The translations under genes and the position numbers were made by a program. From Thermoplasmata archaeon (GTDB lineage Archaea; Thermoplasmatota; Thermoplasmata; Lutacidiplasmatales; UBA184): 5,422 bases of DNA. Numbering within the stretch: the stretch's first letter is position 1; the number at the start of each line of letters is the position of its first letter. The notes beneath the pieces are model-generated. The model made no database searches. It worked only from the letters and a program-made list of their open reading frames with translations, and had not been told where the DNA came from. The stretch is from the NCBI GenBank assembly GCA_030039825.1, contig JASHUV010000001.1, positions 1-5,422 of the forward strand, in the 5' to 3' direction. Shown piece by piece: positions 1 to 5,422 of the stretch.

Positions 1-268
1 TCGAGGAGCTCGAGCGCGAGTTCGTCATCCCGCTCCGGCCGAGCCAGCACCAGCCGTCGCGCCGCCGCCGGGCCGGCCATGCCCTCGAGACGATCCGCCG
101 CTTCATCGTCCGCCACATGAAGGGGAAGCCGGAGGACGTCTGGATCGATCCGCACCTGAACGAGCGGATCTGGGAGCGCGGCATCCAGCACATCCCCGCC
201 AGGTCCGCGTCAAGGCGATCCGGTTCGAGGACGGCCTCATCGAGGTCGACCTGTTGGAGGGGGAGTAG
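1..268 (+). CDS. rpl31e: Ribosomal protein L31e, cut at the 5' edge and frameshifted
   Basis: Large-subunit ribosomal protein found in archaea and eukaryotes; the family sits on the surface of the 50S subunit near the peptide exit tunnel. Reading from base 3 gives EREFVIPLR, then an Arg-rich stretch, IRRFIVRHMKG, VWIDPHLNERIWERGI and QHIPA, which follows the L31e pattern. No start codon lies in frame before this, so only a few residues are missing upstream. After the codon at 201-203 the frame is lost. The family's C-terminal signature VRVKAIRFEDGLIEVDL resumes in the frame starting at 203 and stops with TAG at 266-268. One extra G in the AGG at 201-203 would restore a continuous protein of about 88 residues. 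I see no slippery heptamer, so a sequencing or assembly error is more likely than programmed frameshifting or a true pseudogene. aIF6 follows 24 bp later, a pairing known from many archaea. Confidence 0.9.
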   Translation, partial: RGARARVRHPAPAEPAPAVAPPPGRPCPRDDPPLHRPPHEGEAGGRLDRSAPERADLGARHPAHPRQVRVKAIRFEDGLIEVDLLEGE

Positions 269-278
269 ACCTCCCCCC

Positions 279-283
279 GGGAG
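279..283 (+). promoter_or_regulatory. Ribosome binding site of aIF6
   Basis: GGGAG ends nine bases before the GTG at 293. It supports the GTG start, which is also where the family's N-terminal strand begins and which gives the usual family length. Confidence 0.6.
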
Positions 284-292
284 CTCCGCCGC

Positions 293-958
293 GTGCCGGT
301 CGGGCGGGCCCTCATCGGCGGCTCGCCCTATCTCGGCGTCTACGTCCGGCCGGGTGAGCGGGTCGCGGTGGTCGGCCGCTCCACGCCCCTTGACCTCGTC
401 CGGGACCTCGAGCGGCTGCTCCGGGTCCCGTGCGTCCGGACGAGCGTCCTCGACGCGGAGATCGTCGGCGCGCTCCTCGCGCTGAACTCCCACGGCGCGG
501 TCGTGGGCGGCCCGCTGCGCGACGCGGAACGCTCGGCGATCGAGGCGGTCCTGCCGGTCCATGAGGTTCCCTGCCGGAACAACGCGCTCGGCAACAACGT
601 GCTCGTGAACGACGCGGGCGCCGTCGTCCACCCCGAGTACTCCGACGAGGTCCTGGCGAGGATCGAGCGCGCGCTCGGGGTCCCGGCGCGGCGCGGGACG
701 ATCGCCGGGCTCGGCACCGTCGGGATGGCCGCCGTGGCGACGAACAAGGGCCTCGTCGTCCACCCGAGGGCGACGCCCTCGGAGATCGCCGATCTCGCCG
801 ACGCGCTCAAGGTCCCCGTCCACAAGTCGACGGCGAACTTCGGCATCCCGATCGTCGGAGCCTGCCTCGCGGCGAACTCGCGCGCCGTCATCGTCGGGCG
901 CCCGACGACCCCGGTGGAGATCGTCCACCTGCAGGAAGGGCTCGGGATCCTCGACTGA
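293..958 (+). CDS. eif6: Translation initiation factor aIF6 (ribosome anti-association factor)
   Basis: In the family, aIF6/eIF6 binds the large ribosomal subunit, at a surface that includes L14 and L24e, and keeps it from joining the small subunit early. The 221-residue product matches the usual archaeal length of about 220. It shows the five-fold pseudo-symmetric pentein build: GSPYLGVYV at 10-18, then repeated Asn-rich turns followed by a Val-rich strand (LNSHGAVVGG at 64-73, VNDAGAVVHP at 105-114, TNKGLVVHP at 150-158, ANSRAVIVG at 194-202). The conserved ALGNNVLVND block is at 98-107 and GTIAGLGTVG at 135-144. The start is GTG, supported by GGGAG upstream. It probably shares a transcript with L31e. 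In many archaea the next genes are ribosomal LX/L18a and prefoldin alpha; here S17e faces it from the other strand instead. Confidence 0.96.
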   Translation: MPVGRALIGGSPYLGVYVRPGERVAVVGRSTPLDLVRDLERLLRVPCVRTSVLDAEIVGALLALNSHGAVVGGPLRDAERSAIEAVLPVHEVPCRNNALGNNVLVNDAGAVVHPEYSDEVLARIERALGVPARRGTIAGLGTVGMAAVATNKGLVVHPRATPSEIADLADALKVPVHKSTANFGIPIVGACLAANSRAVIVGRPTTPVEIVHLQEGLGILD

Positions 959-962
959 GCGG

Positions 963-978
963 GGCGGCGGCCGCCGCC
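963..978. terminator. Perfect GC palindrome between convergent genes, possible two-way terminator
   Basis: GGCGGCGG followed directly by CCGCCGCC is a perfect 16-base palindrome in the 26-bp gap between the aIF6 and S17e stop codons. An alternative stem pairs GAGCGG (957-962) with CCGCTC (977-982). Its place between convergent genes suits a shared 3'-end structure. No T-tract follows on either strand, and archaeal termination usually relies on T-runs, so a role in termination is uncertain; in GC-rich DNA it could be chance. Confidence 0.3.
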
Positions 979-984
979 GCTCGA

Positions 985-1209
985 CTACGTCCCTCGGCGC
1001 CGCTTGACGTAGCGGGTCGCGTAGCCGGCGATGCGGTTCGCGAGCTTCTTGTAGGTCACCGTCGGCTTCCCGTCGACGATGACCGTGAGGTCGGTGAGCT
1101 CGAGGACCTTCTTCTTGTTGTTCGCGAAATCGCCGTTGAACGCGTCGGGATGGTTGCGGACGAGCTCGACCGCGACGCGCTTGATGTACGTCTGGCGGAT
1201 GTTGCCCAT
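985..1209 (-). CDS. rps17e: Small-subunit ribosomal protein S17e
   Basis: Archaeal/eukaryotic protein of the 30S subunit, unrelated to bacterial S17. The 74-residue product begins [11 protein letters not shown], the family's N-terminal signature. It continues with [16 protein letters not shown] (residues 25-40) and ends with the conserved helix [16 protein letters not shown] plus a basic tail. Between LTD and KKL it carries [15 protein letters not shown] sequence (about 42-53). From memory, typical archaeal S17e has only a short turn there, so this is probably an insertion of about eight residues, possibly a beta-hairpin. The open frame continues upstream of the ATG at 1209, but a TATA box lies only 25 bases before that ATG, so a longer product is unlikely. 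No Shine-Dalgarno motif precedes the ATG. The gene is transcribed away from the vWA operon. Confidence 0.95.
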   Translation of the reverse strand: MGNIRQTYIKRVAVELVRNHPDAFNGDFANNKKKVLELTDLTVIVDGKPTVTYKKLANRIAGYATRYVKRRRGT

Positions 1210-1234
1210 GTGGGGCCCGCCGACCCGGCCCCCC

Positions 1235-1241
1235 TTTATAA
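1235..1241 (-). promoter_or_regulatory. TATA box of the S17e gene (leaderless promoter)
   Basis: On the - strand this reads TTATAAA, preceded by purine-rich AAGGAACGG (a plausible BRE) and followed by a run of G. It is one of very few A/T-rich stretches in a GC-rich region. There are 25 bases between it and the S17e ATG, so transcription starting at the normal archaeal distance would begin at or a few bases before the ATG. That fits a leaderless mRNA and explains the missing ribosome binding site. Confidence 0.75.
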
Positions 1242-1259
1242 CCGTTCCTTGAGACGGCG

Positions 1260-1331
1260 CGGCCCGGGGAGCGGCGCGGGCCGGATCGCGTCGCGACCGG
1301 CGTCTCCGCCGGCCGGGCCGGGCCCGGCCCG
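1260..1331. repeat. Cluster of GC-rich inverted repeats in the divergent intergenic region
   Basis: Three inverted repeats sit side by side between S17e and the vWA gene. The first pairs 1260-1266 (CGGCCCG) with 1277-1283 around a 10-base gap. The second pairs CCGGCG (1297-1302) with CGCCGG (1307-1312) around a TCTC loop. The third is an 18-base perfect palindrome, CGGGCCGGGCCCGGCCCG, at 1314-1331. They could be protein-binding sites or supercoil-sensitive cruciforms. GC-only sequence makes such palindromes easily by chance, so a function is unproven. The rest of the 1210-1460 gap holds the two promoters described separately and no tRNA or convincing small gene that I can see. Confidence 0.4.
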
Positions 1332-1346
1332 AGCTATACGTCGCCG

Positions 1347-1361
1347 GGAGCGGGCCGCTCC
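1347..1361. promoter_or_regulatory. Operator-like inverted repeat upstream of the vWA operon
   Basis: GGAGCGG-G-CCGCTCC is a perfect 7-base inverted repeat around a single G. The one-base spacer is too short for an RNA hairpin, so a DNA-binding dimer would be the natural reader. It lies about 15 bases upstream of the candidate TATA element at 1376-1380, where an archaeal activator or repressor could act. Chance remains possible in such GC-rich DNA. Confidence 0.3.
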
Positions 1362-1375
1362 GGCCCGGAAGACCC

Positions 1376-1397
1376 AAATACCCCCTCCCGGCTAATT
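1376..1397 (+). promoter_or_regulatory. Candidate promoter of the vWA-GTPase operon
   Basis: Two short A/T-rich patches, AAATA (1376-1380, within CCCAAATACCCC) and TAATT (1393-1397), stand out in a GC-rich stretch upstream of the GTG at 1461. Either could serve as a weak TATA element. Transcription would then start near 1404 or 1420, leaving a leader of roughly 40-60 bases, which agrees with the presence of a ribosome binding site on this gene. CTATAC at 1334-1339 is a third, less likely option. Neither patch is a good match to the archaeal consensus. Confidence 0.35.
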
Positions 1398-1445
1398 CCA
1401 GCCCGTGCGGGGCCTCGCGGAACCGTCCGGGGCCCGGCGAGGCGT

Positions 1446-1452
1446 GAGGGAG
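1446..1452 (+). promoter_or_regulatory. Ribosome binding site of the vWA gene
   Basis: GAGGGAG ends eight bases before the GTG at 1461. It supports this GTG as the start of the vWA protein, which has no ATG before its first conserved strand. Confidence 0.6.
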
Positions 1453-1460
1453 ATCGTTCC

Positions 1461-2987
1461 GTGTCCGACCGGAGGCCCGCGGGCGTGACCGAGGCCGCGA
1501 GCACCCCGGACGTCGACGCCGCCCCGGCGGCGCCGGACCGCCAGGTCCTCGTGCTCGACCTGTCGAAGTCGATGCTGGCCCCTCTCCCGGATCCGACGGG
1601 CGCCTCCCGGCAGAAGATCGAGATCGCCCGGGCGGCCGTGACCCGGATCGTCCAGAACGCCGAGCAGCGGGGCTCGATCTTCGGGCTCGTGACGTTCTCC
1701 GACTCGGCGAAGGTCGCCGTTCCCCTCGGGGAGGTCCACCGGGAGAACCGTCCGTACGTGCAGAGCCTCATCGAGATGCTCGCGCCGAGCGGCCGCTCCG
1801 CGATCTGGGACGGGCTCGCGCTCGGCGCCGACCTCCTGAGGGAGACGAGCGGCGCCGTCCGCGGGACGATCGTGCTCGTCACGGACGGCTGGGACAACGC
1901 CTCCGTCACGTTCGAACCGACGGGCGCAGAGGATCGGGTCAGCCCCGTGCCGCGCAAGGACCTCTTCGGGCACGTCCTTCCCTCCGGCTCGAACCTCAAC
2001 CTCCGGGTGATCGGGATCGGCAACGGTTCGCAACGCGACAAGGGCGTCGACAGCCAGCGGATGAACCAGTTCCTCCGCGGCCTCAACTCCCGGGCCCTCC
2101 TCATCGGCGCGCCGACGACGTTCGCCTACGAGGAGGTCGACACCGGCGCGGACCTGTACGCCGAGATGGTGAACGCCTTCGTCGACGTGGAGGACGTCCC
2201 TCGCCCGTCCGCCTTCGCGCTCTCCTCCGACGACCTCGCCCGGAACGCCGCGCGCGCCGCCCGCGCCCTCAAGCAACCGGAGGAGCACTCGGCGATCCAC
2301 CGCCTCGCGCGGACCGGCGCGGCCCCGCTCGAGGCCGACATGCCCTACTCCGAGGCCCCGTTGCTCGAGGTCGATGTCCTCGCCGCGGGCCAGACGCCGC
2401 CGTCGAACCTCCGCGAGCGCTTCGGCCCCCTGGCGGGCGTCGTCGAGGCGTACCTGAACCGGGACTACGCGAAGGCCTCCGGGGAGCTCGGTCGCGCCCG
2501 GCTCGTCCTCCCGCCGGTGACCTACGCCTACTGGCAGGCGAAGCTCGCCTTCGGCCGGGGCGACACCGTGGAGGCCGCTCGCGCCCTCCTCGTGGCCTGG
2601 TCGGCCGCCGACTCCGTCCCGATCGCGAGCCGCATCCGGGTCACGCGGCGCCTCGCGCTCCTCCAGGCCCAGCTGCAGAAGGACCCCGAGGCGGAGGCGC
2701 TGCTCCAGTTCGTGGAGGAGACCGAGGCGAAGCTCCGCGCCGCCCCCGAGGAGCTCCGCCTGAGGATCCTCGACCTGTTCGAACGCCTCCTCGAGCTGCG
2801 CGGCACCTACCAGCTCACGAAGATCGAGGGGGCCGAGGACCCCGCCGTCGCCGCCCAGCGCCACGAGAGCGCCGTCGAGGAGATCTTCGGGCTCCTCCAG
2901 GACGCCCGCCTCGAGAACACCGCCGGGGATGCGACGATCGACGGCGCCCTCGACTTCATCGAGATCTGTCTCGCCGAGATGCGTTAG
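1461..2987 (+). CDS. vWA-domain protein with a TPR-like C-terminal half
   Basis: 508 residues. Residues 1-26 are Ala/Pro/Asp-rich and probably disordered. A von Willebrand factor A domain follows at about 27-240: strand [10 protein letters not shown] carries the MIDAS motif DxSxS (D33, S35, S37); [10 protein letters not shown] (110-119) puts Ser113 where most MIDAS sites have Thr; LVTDGWDN (139-146) supplies the last Asp, D142. The site should therefore bind Mg2+ or Mn2+ and a partner protein through an acidic residue. After a linker, residues about 320-500 look alpha-helical, with TPR spacing in [19 protein letters not shown] and [22 protein letters not shown]. There is no signal peptide or membrane segment, so it is probably cytoplasmic. 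It heads the operon, and its stop codon overlaps the ribosome binding site of the GTPase gene. It is likely a scaffold or sensor for the GTPase; its precise family is not recognised. Confidence 0.88.
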   Translation: MSDRRPAGVTEAASTPDVDAAPAAPDRQVLVLDLSKSMLAPLPDPTGASRQKIEIARAAVTRIVQNAEQRGSIFGLVTFSDSAKVAVPLGEVHRENRPYVQSLIEMLAPSGRSAIWDGLALGADLLRETSGAVRGTIVLVTDGWDNASVTFEPTGAEDRVSPVPRKDLFGHVLPSGSNLNLRVIGIGNGSQRDKGVDSQRMNQFLRGLNSRALLIGAPTTFAYEEVDTGADLYAEMVNAFVDVEDVPRPSAFALSSDDLARNAARAARALKQPEEHSAIHRLARTGAAPLEADMPYSEAPLLEVDVLAAGQTPPSNLRERFGPLAGVVEAYLNRDYAKASGELGRARLVLPPVTYAYWQAKLAFGRGDTVEAARALLVAWSAADSVPIASRIRVTRRLALLQAQLQKDPEAEALLQFVEETEAKLRAAPEELRLRILDLFERLLELRGTYQLTKIEGAEDPAVAAQRHESAVEEIFGLLQDARLENTAGDATIDGALDFIEICLAEMR

Positions 2988-2999
2988 AGGAGCTCTTCG

Positions 3000-4196
3000 A
3001 TGCCGGAAGCCGCGAAAGGCAAGGCCGCCGCCCGACCGCCCCCGAAACCCGTCCCCCGCGTCCGGCCGAAGCCGGCGAAGCGCGAGCCGAAGGAGAAGAC
3101 GGCGCTCGCCAAGATCGCCGTCGTCGGGATCCCGGCGTCCGGGAAGACGACCTACTTCCGCTTCCTGTCCGGCCACTTCGGGCTGAACCTCCCGATCCTC
3201 TACGTTCCCGTCCGGCCGGAGGGCGAGACGATGCCGGTCCACGGCGACATCAACCAGGACGTCGTGCTCGAGGAGACGACGTACGAGTCGAACGACGTCC
3301 AGAAGGAGGACGTCGGCGTCGAGGAGACGACCCGCTACTACGTGAGCCACCCGATGGACGACCCGGCGAAGCTCTTCGTCGAGCTCGCCGCCGGTCGCGA
3401 GGAGCAGGGCGTCCTCACGAAGTACCCGCTGCCGACGAAGTACAACCAGTTCGTCGAGATGAAGCTCCGCTTCCGGTTCGGCGCGCCGGCGGCGAACGGG
3501 GGCTCGCAGGCGATGCAGCTCTCGACGATCGACGAGGCCGGCGGGATCATCTCCGACTACTTCACCTACGACCGGCTCTGGATCGACGGCGCCGACCAGG
3601 AGGTGTCGGAGCGGATGTGCCGCGTGATCCCCCGCTTCGACAGCTGGCGCGCCGACCGCCGGGAGCTGTGGCGCCGCGGGCTCACGCTGCTCGGGCGGTT
3701 CCTGCAGGACGCCGACGCCATCATCCTCCTGCTCTCCCCCGCCCTCCCGTCGCTCCGCGACCAGGCCCAGCAGATCAACCTCGCCCGGGGCGTCTTCCGC
3801 TTCGTGACCGAGAGGAACCTCCCGCTCGTGATCGCCGTCTCCAAGGCCGACAAGCTTCCCGAGTTCTTCGCGGAGGTCGAGAGGTCGATCCAGGACCGGC
3901 AGTTCCGGTCCGGGTTCGACACCGCCGACTTCCTCCTGCGCCGCGACGGGGCCCAGATGGGGACGATCCTCGTCGCGAACGAGGGCCGTCAGATCACCAC
4001 GAAGGAGGACGTCTTCCTGATCTCCTCCGCCGTCGCCGCCGGGGAGGGAAATCCGCTCCTCGTCAACGACGGGGGGAAGGAGGTCCCGGCGGGCCAGGCC
4101 GGGACCCAGGGCGTTCCGGTGATGGTCAACACGACGCTTCCGCTCGCCCGCGCCTGCGAGCGCGTCCTCGAGCGGCGGGCGACCGGGGGAGGATGA
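3000..4196 (+). CDS. P-loop GTPase with long switch-I insert
   Basis: 398 residues. A Pro/Lys/Arg-rich tail (about 1-36) precedes a GTPase domain. G1 is GIPASGKT (43-50, with K49 and T50). A candidate G2 is T146 in YPLPT, followed by strand FVEMKLRFRF. G3 is DEAG (178-181) after a hydrophobic strand. G4 is SKAD (281-284) after PLVIAV, and G5 is probably SSA (342-344). The order and spacing are those of a regulatory GTPase, but about 75 extra residues lie between G1 and T146 compared with Ras-like proteins. Gly182 stands where Ras has its catalytic Gln61, and Ser replaces Asn in NKxD. It may therefore hydrolyse GTP slowly without a partner. Start ATG 3000 has GAGGAG seven bases upstream. It lies 12 bp after the vWA gene and overlaps the next gene by ATGA. 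It recalls GTPases of bacterial conflict systems, but assignment to a named family needs a profile search. Confidence 0.85.
   Translation: MPEAAKGKAAARPPPKPVPRVRPKPAKREPKEKTALAKIAVVGIPASGKTTYFRFLSGHFGLNLPILYVPVRPEGETMPVHGDINQDVVLEETTYESNDVQKEDVGVEETTRYYVSHPMDDPAKLFVELAAGREEQGVLTKYPLPTKYNQFVEMKLRFRFGAPAANGGSQAMQLSTIDEAGGIISDYFTYDRLWIDGADQEVSERMCRVIPRFDSWRADRRELWRRGLTLLGRFLQDADAIILLLSPALPSLRDQAQQINLARGVFRFVTERNLPLVIAVSKADKLPEFFAEVERSIQDRQFRSGFDTADFLLRRDGAQMGTILVANEGRQITTKEDVFLISSAVAAGEGNPLLVNDGGKEVPAGQAGTQGVPVMVNTTLPLARACERVLERRATGGG
4185..4192 (+). promoter_or_regulatory. Ribosome binding site abutting the start of the third operon gene
   Basis: GGGGGAGG lies inside the end of the GTPase gene and touches the ATG at 4193 with no spacer. 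That is too close for a standard Shine-Dalgarno contact. Together with the ATGA stop/start overlap it suggests translation by ribosomes that have just finished the GTPase, which would hold the two proteins in a fixed ratio. Confidence 0.4.
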
Positions 4197-5422
4197 GCGG
4201 GCCCGCCGCCGCCGACGGCGGCGCGCTGCCGAACGAGGCCCCGCCGCCGACCCTTCCCGTCGCCCGTCCGATCGCCGTCGTGTGGTGCCGTCAGGTCGAC
4301 AACGAGGAGGAGAGCCCGGGGTACACCACGATCCCGGAGAACTTCCCCGGTCTCAAGGAGACCCTCGACACCGCGCGGATCGTCGGCAACCTCGCCATCA
4401 ACGTCGCCGACACCACCGACTACTGGGACCCCGAGCCCGGCGCCTCCCTCTCCTACTACCCGAACCTGTTCGTCTATCCCGCCTACCACGGCGAGTACAC
4501 CTGCGTCGGCCGGATGTTCCTCTCGAAGGAGGACCGCCCGCGCCTCGGGATGAAGACGCTCGTCCTGCCGACGGCCGACCTCCTCCAGCCGGAGGCGTTC
4601 GGCCCGACGATCCTGCGCTGGCACGCCTCGATGGGCGGGGCCCGGAAGGAGGAACCCCCCGCCCCGGCCACCGCCGAGCCCGCCCTCCTCGACCTCGTCG
4701 GCGAGGGATTCCTCTTCCACCGCGGCTCGACCGATCCCGTCCTGCTCGTCGCGAGCGAGCGGTGGGAGCCGGCGATGCGCACCCTGCTCGACCTCCTCCG
4801 CACCCTGCCGGCCGCGATCGGCGGGCTCGGGGCGATCCTCGCGTTCCCCTACTTCCTCCCCCGCGCCCGCACCGACCTCAAGGACCTCTCCGAGAGGATC
4901 CCGCTCACGCTCGCCCTCATGCGCGTGCCGAAGTCGGAGGCCTCGGGGGCCCGGCACGAGAAGCGCCTCGCCGACTGGGCGAGCGCGGACCTGACCGTTC
5001 GCGACCTCGCCGCCCCGACCCTCCCCCTCCCGGCCACGAAATCGAAGGACCCCCTCCCGCTCGTCCTCCAGTACGTCCGCGACCGCGACGAGGAGAGGCT
5101 CGCCGCGCTCCGTCAGCGGGTCGACCTCGTCGAGCTGCCGCGCCTGCGGGGCCTCCTCGCCGACGGAGAGAAGTGGAACGGCCGGGCCCGCCGTAAGGAG
5201 GGGTGGCGCGTCGGCACCGCGATGGAGAGCGCCGCGCTCCTCCTGCAGCGCTCGCGCGGGCGCACCGTCCCGGTCAGCGCCGAGACGGCGAAGCGGGCGC
5301 AGGCCTACCTGAAGGTCTCGCCGGCGAACCTGAGGCCCGTCGAGAGCGACGCGGCGGCGAGCGCCGAGGCCGCGCCGGCCGCCGCCCCGCTCGGGAGCGA
5401 CCCGGCGACGCCCTGGTCGACG
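4193..5422 (+). CDS. Large protein of unknown family, third gene of the vWA-GTPase operon (3' end outside window)
   Basis: The frame starting at ATG 4193 is open for 410 codons, runs without a stop to the last base and continues beyond it. Residues 1-26 are Ala/Pro-rich. A globular part at about 27-145 includes a strand PIAVVWCRQV, SPGYTTIPENFPG (41-53), many Tyr residues around 88-102 (SYYPNLFVYPAYHGEY) and GMKTLVLPTADLL (119-131). A Pro/Ala linker lies at about 153-164. A second part at about 165-250 contains the hydrophobic stretch LRTLPAAIGGLGAILAFPYF (202-221), more likely a buried core than a membrane span. Charged helices (296-355) and an Ala-rich tail follow. I do not recognise the family with confidence. 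The layout, an N-terminal block ending in a 'TLVLP' strand and a middle block with an LP...F pattern, faintly recalls the GTPase-associated protein 1 (GAP1) of bacterial systems. Tight coupling to the GTPase makes it a likely partner or effector. Confidence 0.8.
   Translation, partial: MSGPAAADGGALPNEAPPPTLPVARPIAVVWCRQVDNEEESPGYTTIPENFPGLKETLDTARIVGNLAINVADTTDYWDPEPGASLSYYPNLFVYPAYHGEYTCVGRMFLSKEDRPRLGMKTLVLPTADLLQPEAFGPTILRWHASMGGARKEEPPAPATAEPALLDLVGEGFLFHRGSTDPVLLVASERWEPAMRTLLDLLRTLPAAIGGLGAILAFPYFLPRARTDLKDLSERIPLTLALMRVPKSEASGARHEKRLADWASADLTVRDLAAPTLPLPATKSKDPLPLVLQYVRDRDEERLAALRQRVDLVELPRLRGLLADGEKWNGRARRKEGWRVGTAMESAALLLQRSRGRTVPVSAETAKRAQAYLKVSPANLRPVESDAAASAEAAPAAAPLGSDPATPWST

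Noticed and set aside
340..891. A 183-codon - strand frame opposite aIF6
   Set aside because: Ser/Arg/Thr-rich shadow of the aIF6 gene, which is identified with high confidence.
985..1377. A longer S17e starting upstream of 1209
   Set aside because: The extension is Arg/Gly/Pro-rich, contains the TATA box, and the family begins at MGNIR.
1405..1488. A 27-codon GTG frame overlapping the start of the vWA gene, near a possible transcription start
   Set aside because: It would fit a leaderless upstream peptide if the promoter at 1376 is real, but there is no independent support for the promoter or the peptide.
1392..3350. A 652-codon open frame on the - strand across the vWA gene and into the GTPase gene
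   Set aside because: It lies opposite two well-supported genes. Its product is Arg/Gly/Asp/Val-rich with no recognisable domain. Long antisense frames are common in DNA of this GC content.
4796..4855. A transmembrane helix in the third operon protein (about residues 202-221)
   Set aside because: The stretch is hydrophobic but contains two prolines and is followed by ordinary soluble-type helices; a buried core segment is more likely.
3989..4957. A 322-codon - strand frame opposite the GTPase end and the third gene
   Set aside because: Low-complexity Gly/Arg/Glu-rich composition and full overlap with better-supported genes.
4282..5196. A 304-codon + strand frame
   Set aside because: The product is mostly Arg and Pro without hydrophobic core patterning. 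The alternative frame from 4193 overlaps the GTPase stop as ATGA, has normal composition and stays open to the window end.
1..5422. CRISPR array, tRNA/rRNA genes, insertion sequences or attachment sites
   Set aside because: I looked for spaced direct repeats, cloverleaf-like segments, transposase motifs and flanking duplications and saw none.

Overview
The window looks like a piece of an archaeal chromosome with very high GC (I estimate near 70%). Three genes are of archaeal/eukaryotic type: ribosomal protein L31e, translation factor aIF6 and ribosomal protein S17e. None of these occurs in bacteria. The S17e gene has a TATA-box promoter placed for a leaderless mRNA. The other genes use GGAG-type ribosome binding sites and sometimes GTG starts. 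The proteins lack the strongly acidic composition of haloarchaea. A high-GC euryarchaeal lineage, for example a soil or groundwater member of Thermoplasmatota, would fit, but this is a guess from style and not from a phylogeny.

Layout. Positions 1-958 carry the end of a translation operon on the + strand: L31e (its start lies just outside the window, and it is broken by an apparent one-base deletion near 201-203), then aIF6. S17e faces them convergently on the - strand (985-1209), with a GC-rich palindrome in the 26-bp gap. From 1210 to 1460 lies a divergent control region. It holds the S17e TATA box, a cluster of inverted repeats, and a weak candidate promoter for the genes that follow.

From 1461 to the end is a tight three-gene + strand operon. 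It encodes (1) a von Willebrand factor A (vWA) protein with a MIDAS metal site and a TPR-like C-terminal half; (2) a P-loop GTPase with a Pro/Lys/Arg-rich tail, a long insert before switch I, and no glutamine at the usual catalytic position; and (3) a large protein of unknown family, open past the window edge. Genes 1 and 2 are 12 bp apart, and genes 2 and 3 overlap by ATGA, so they are probably made together and act together.

The operon is the part most likely to be a little-described system. vWA proteins are classically paired with MoxR-type AAA+ ATPases; here a regulatory GTPase takes the place of the ATPase. vWA/TPR, GTPase and a large partner recall the multi-gene NTPase-centred conflict or signalling systems described by comparative genomics in bacteria (vWA-MoxR ternary systems and GTPase-associated-protein systems). 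That link is inference and no function has been shown.
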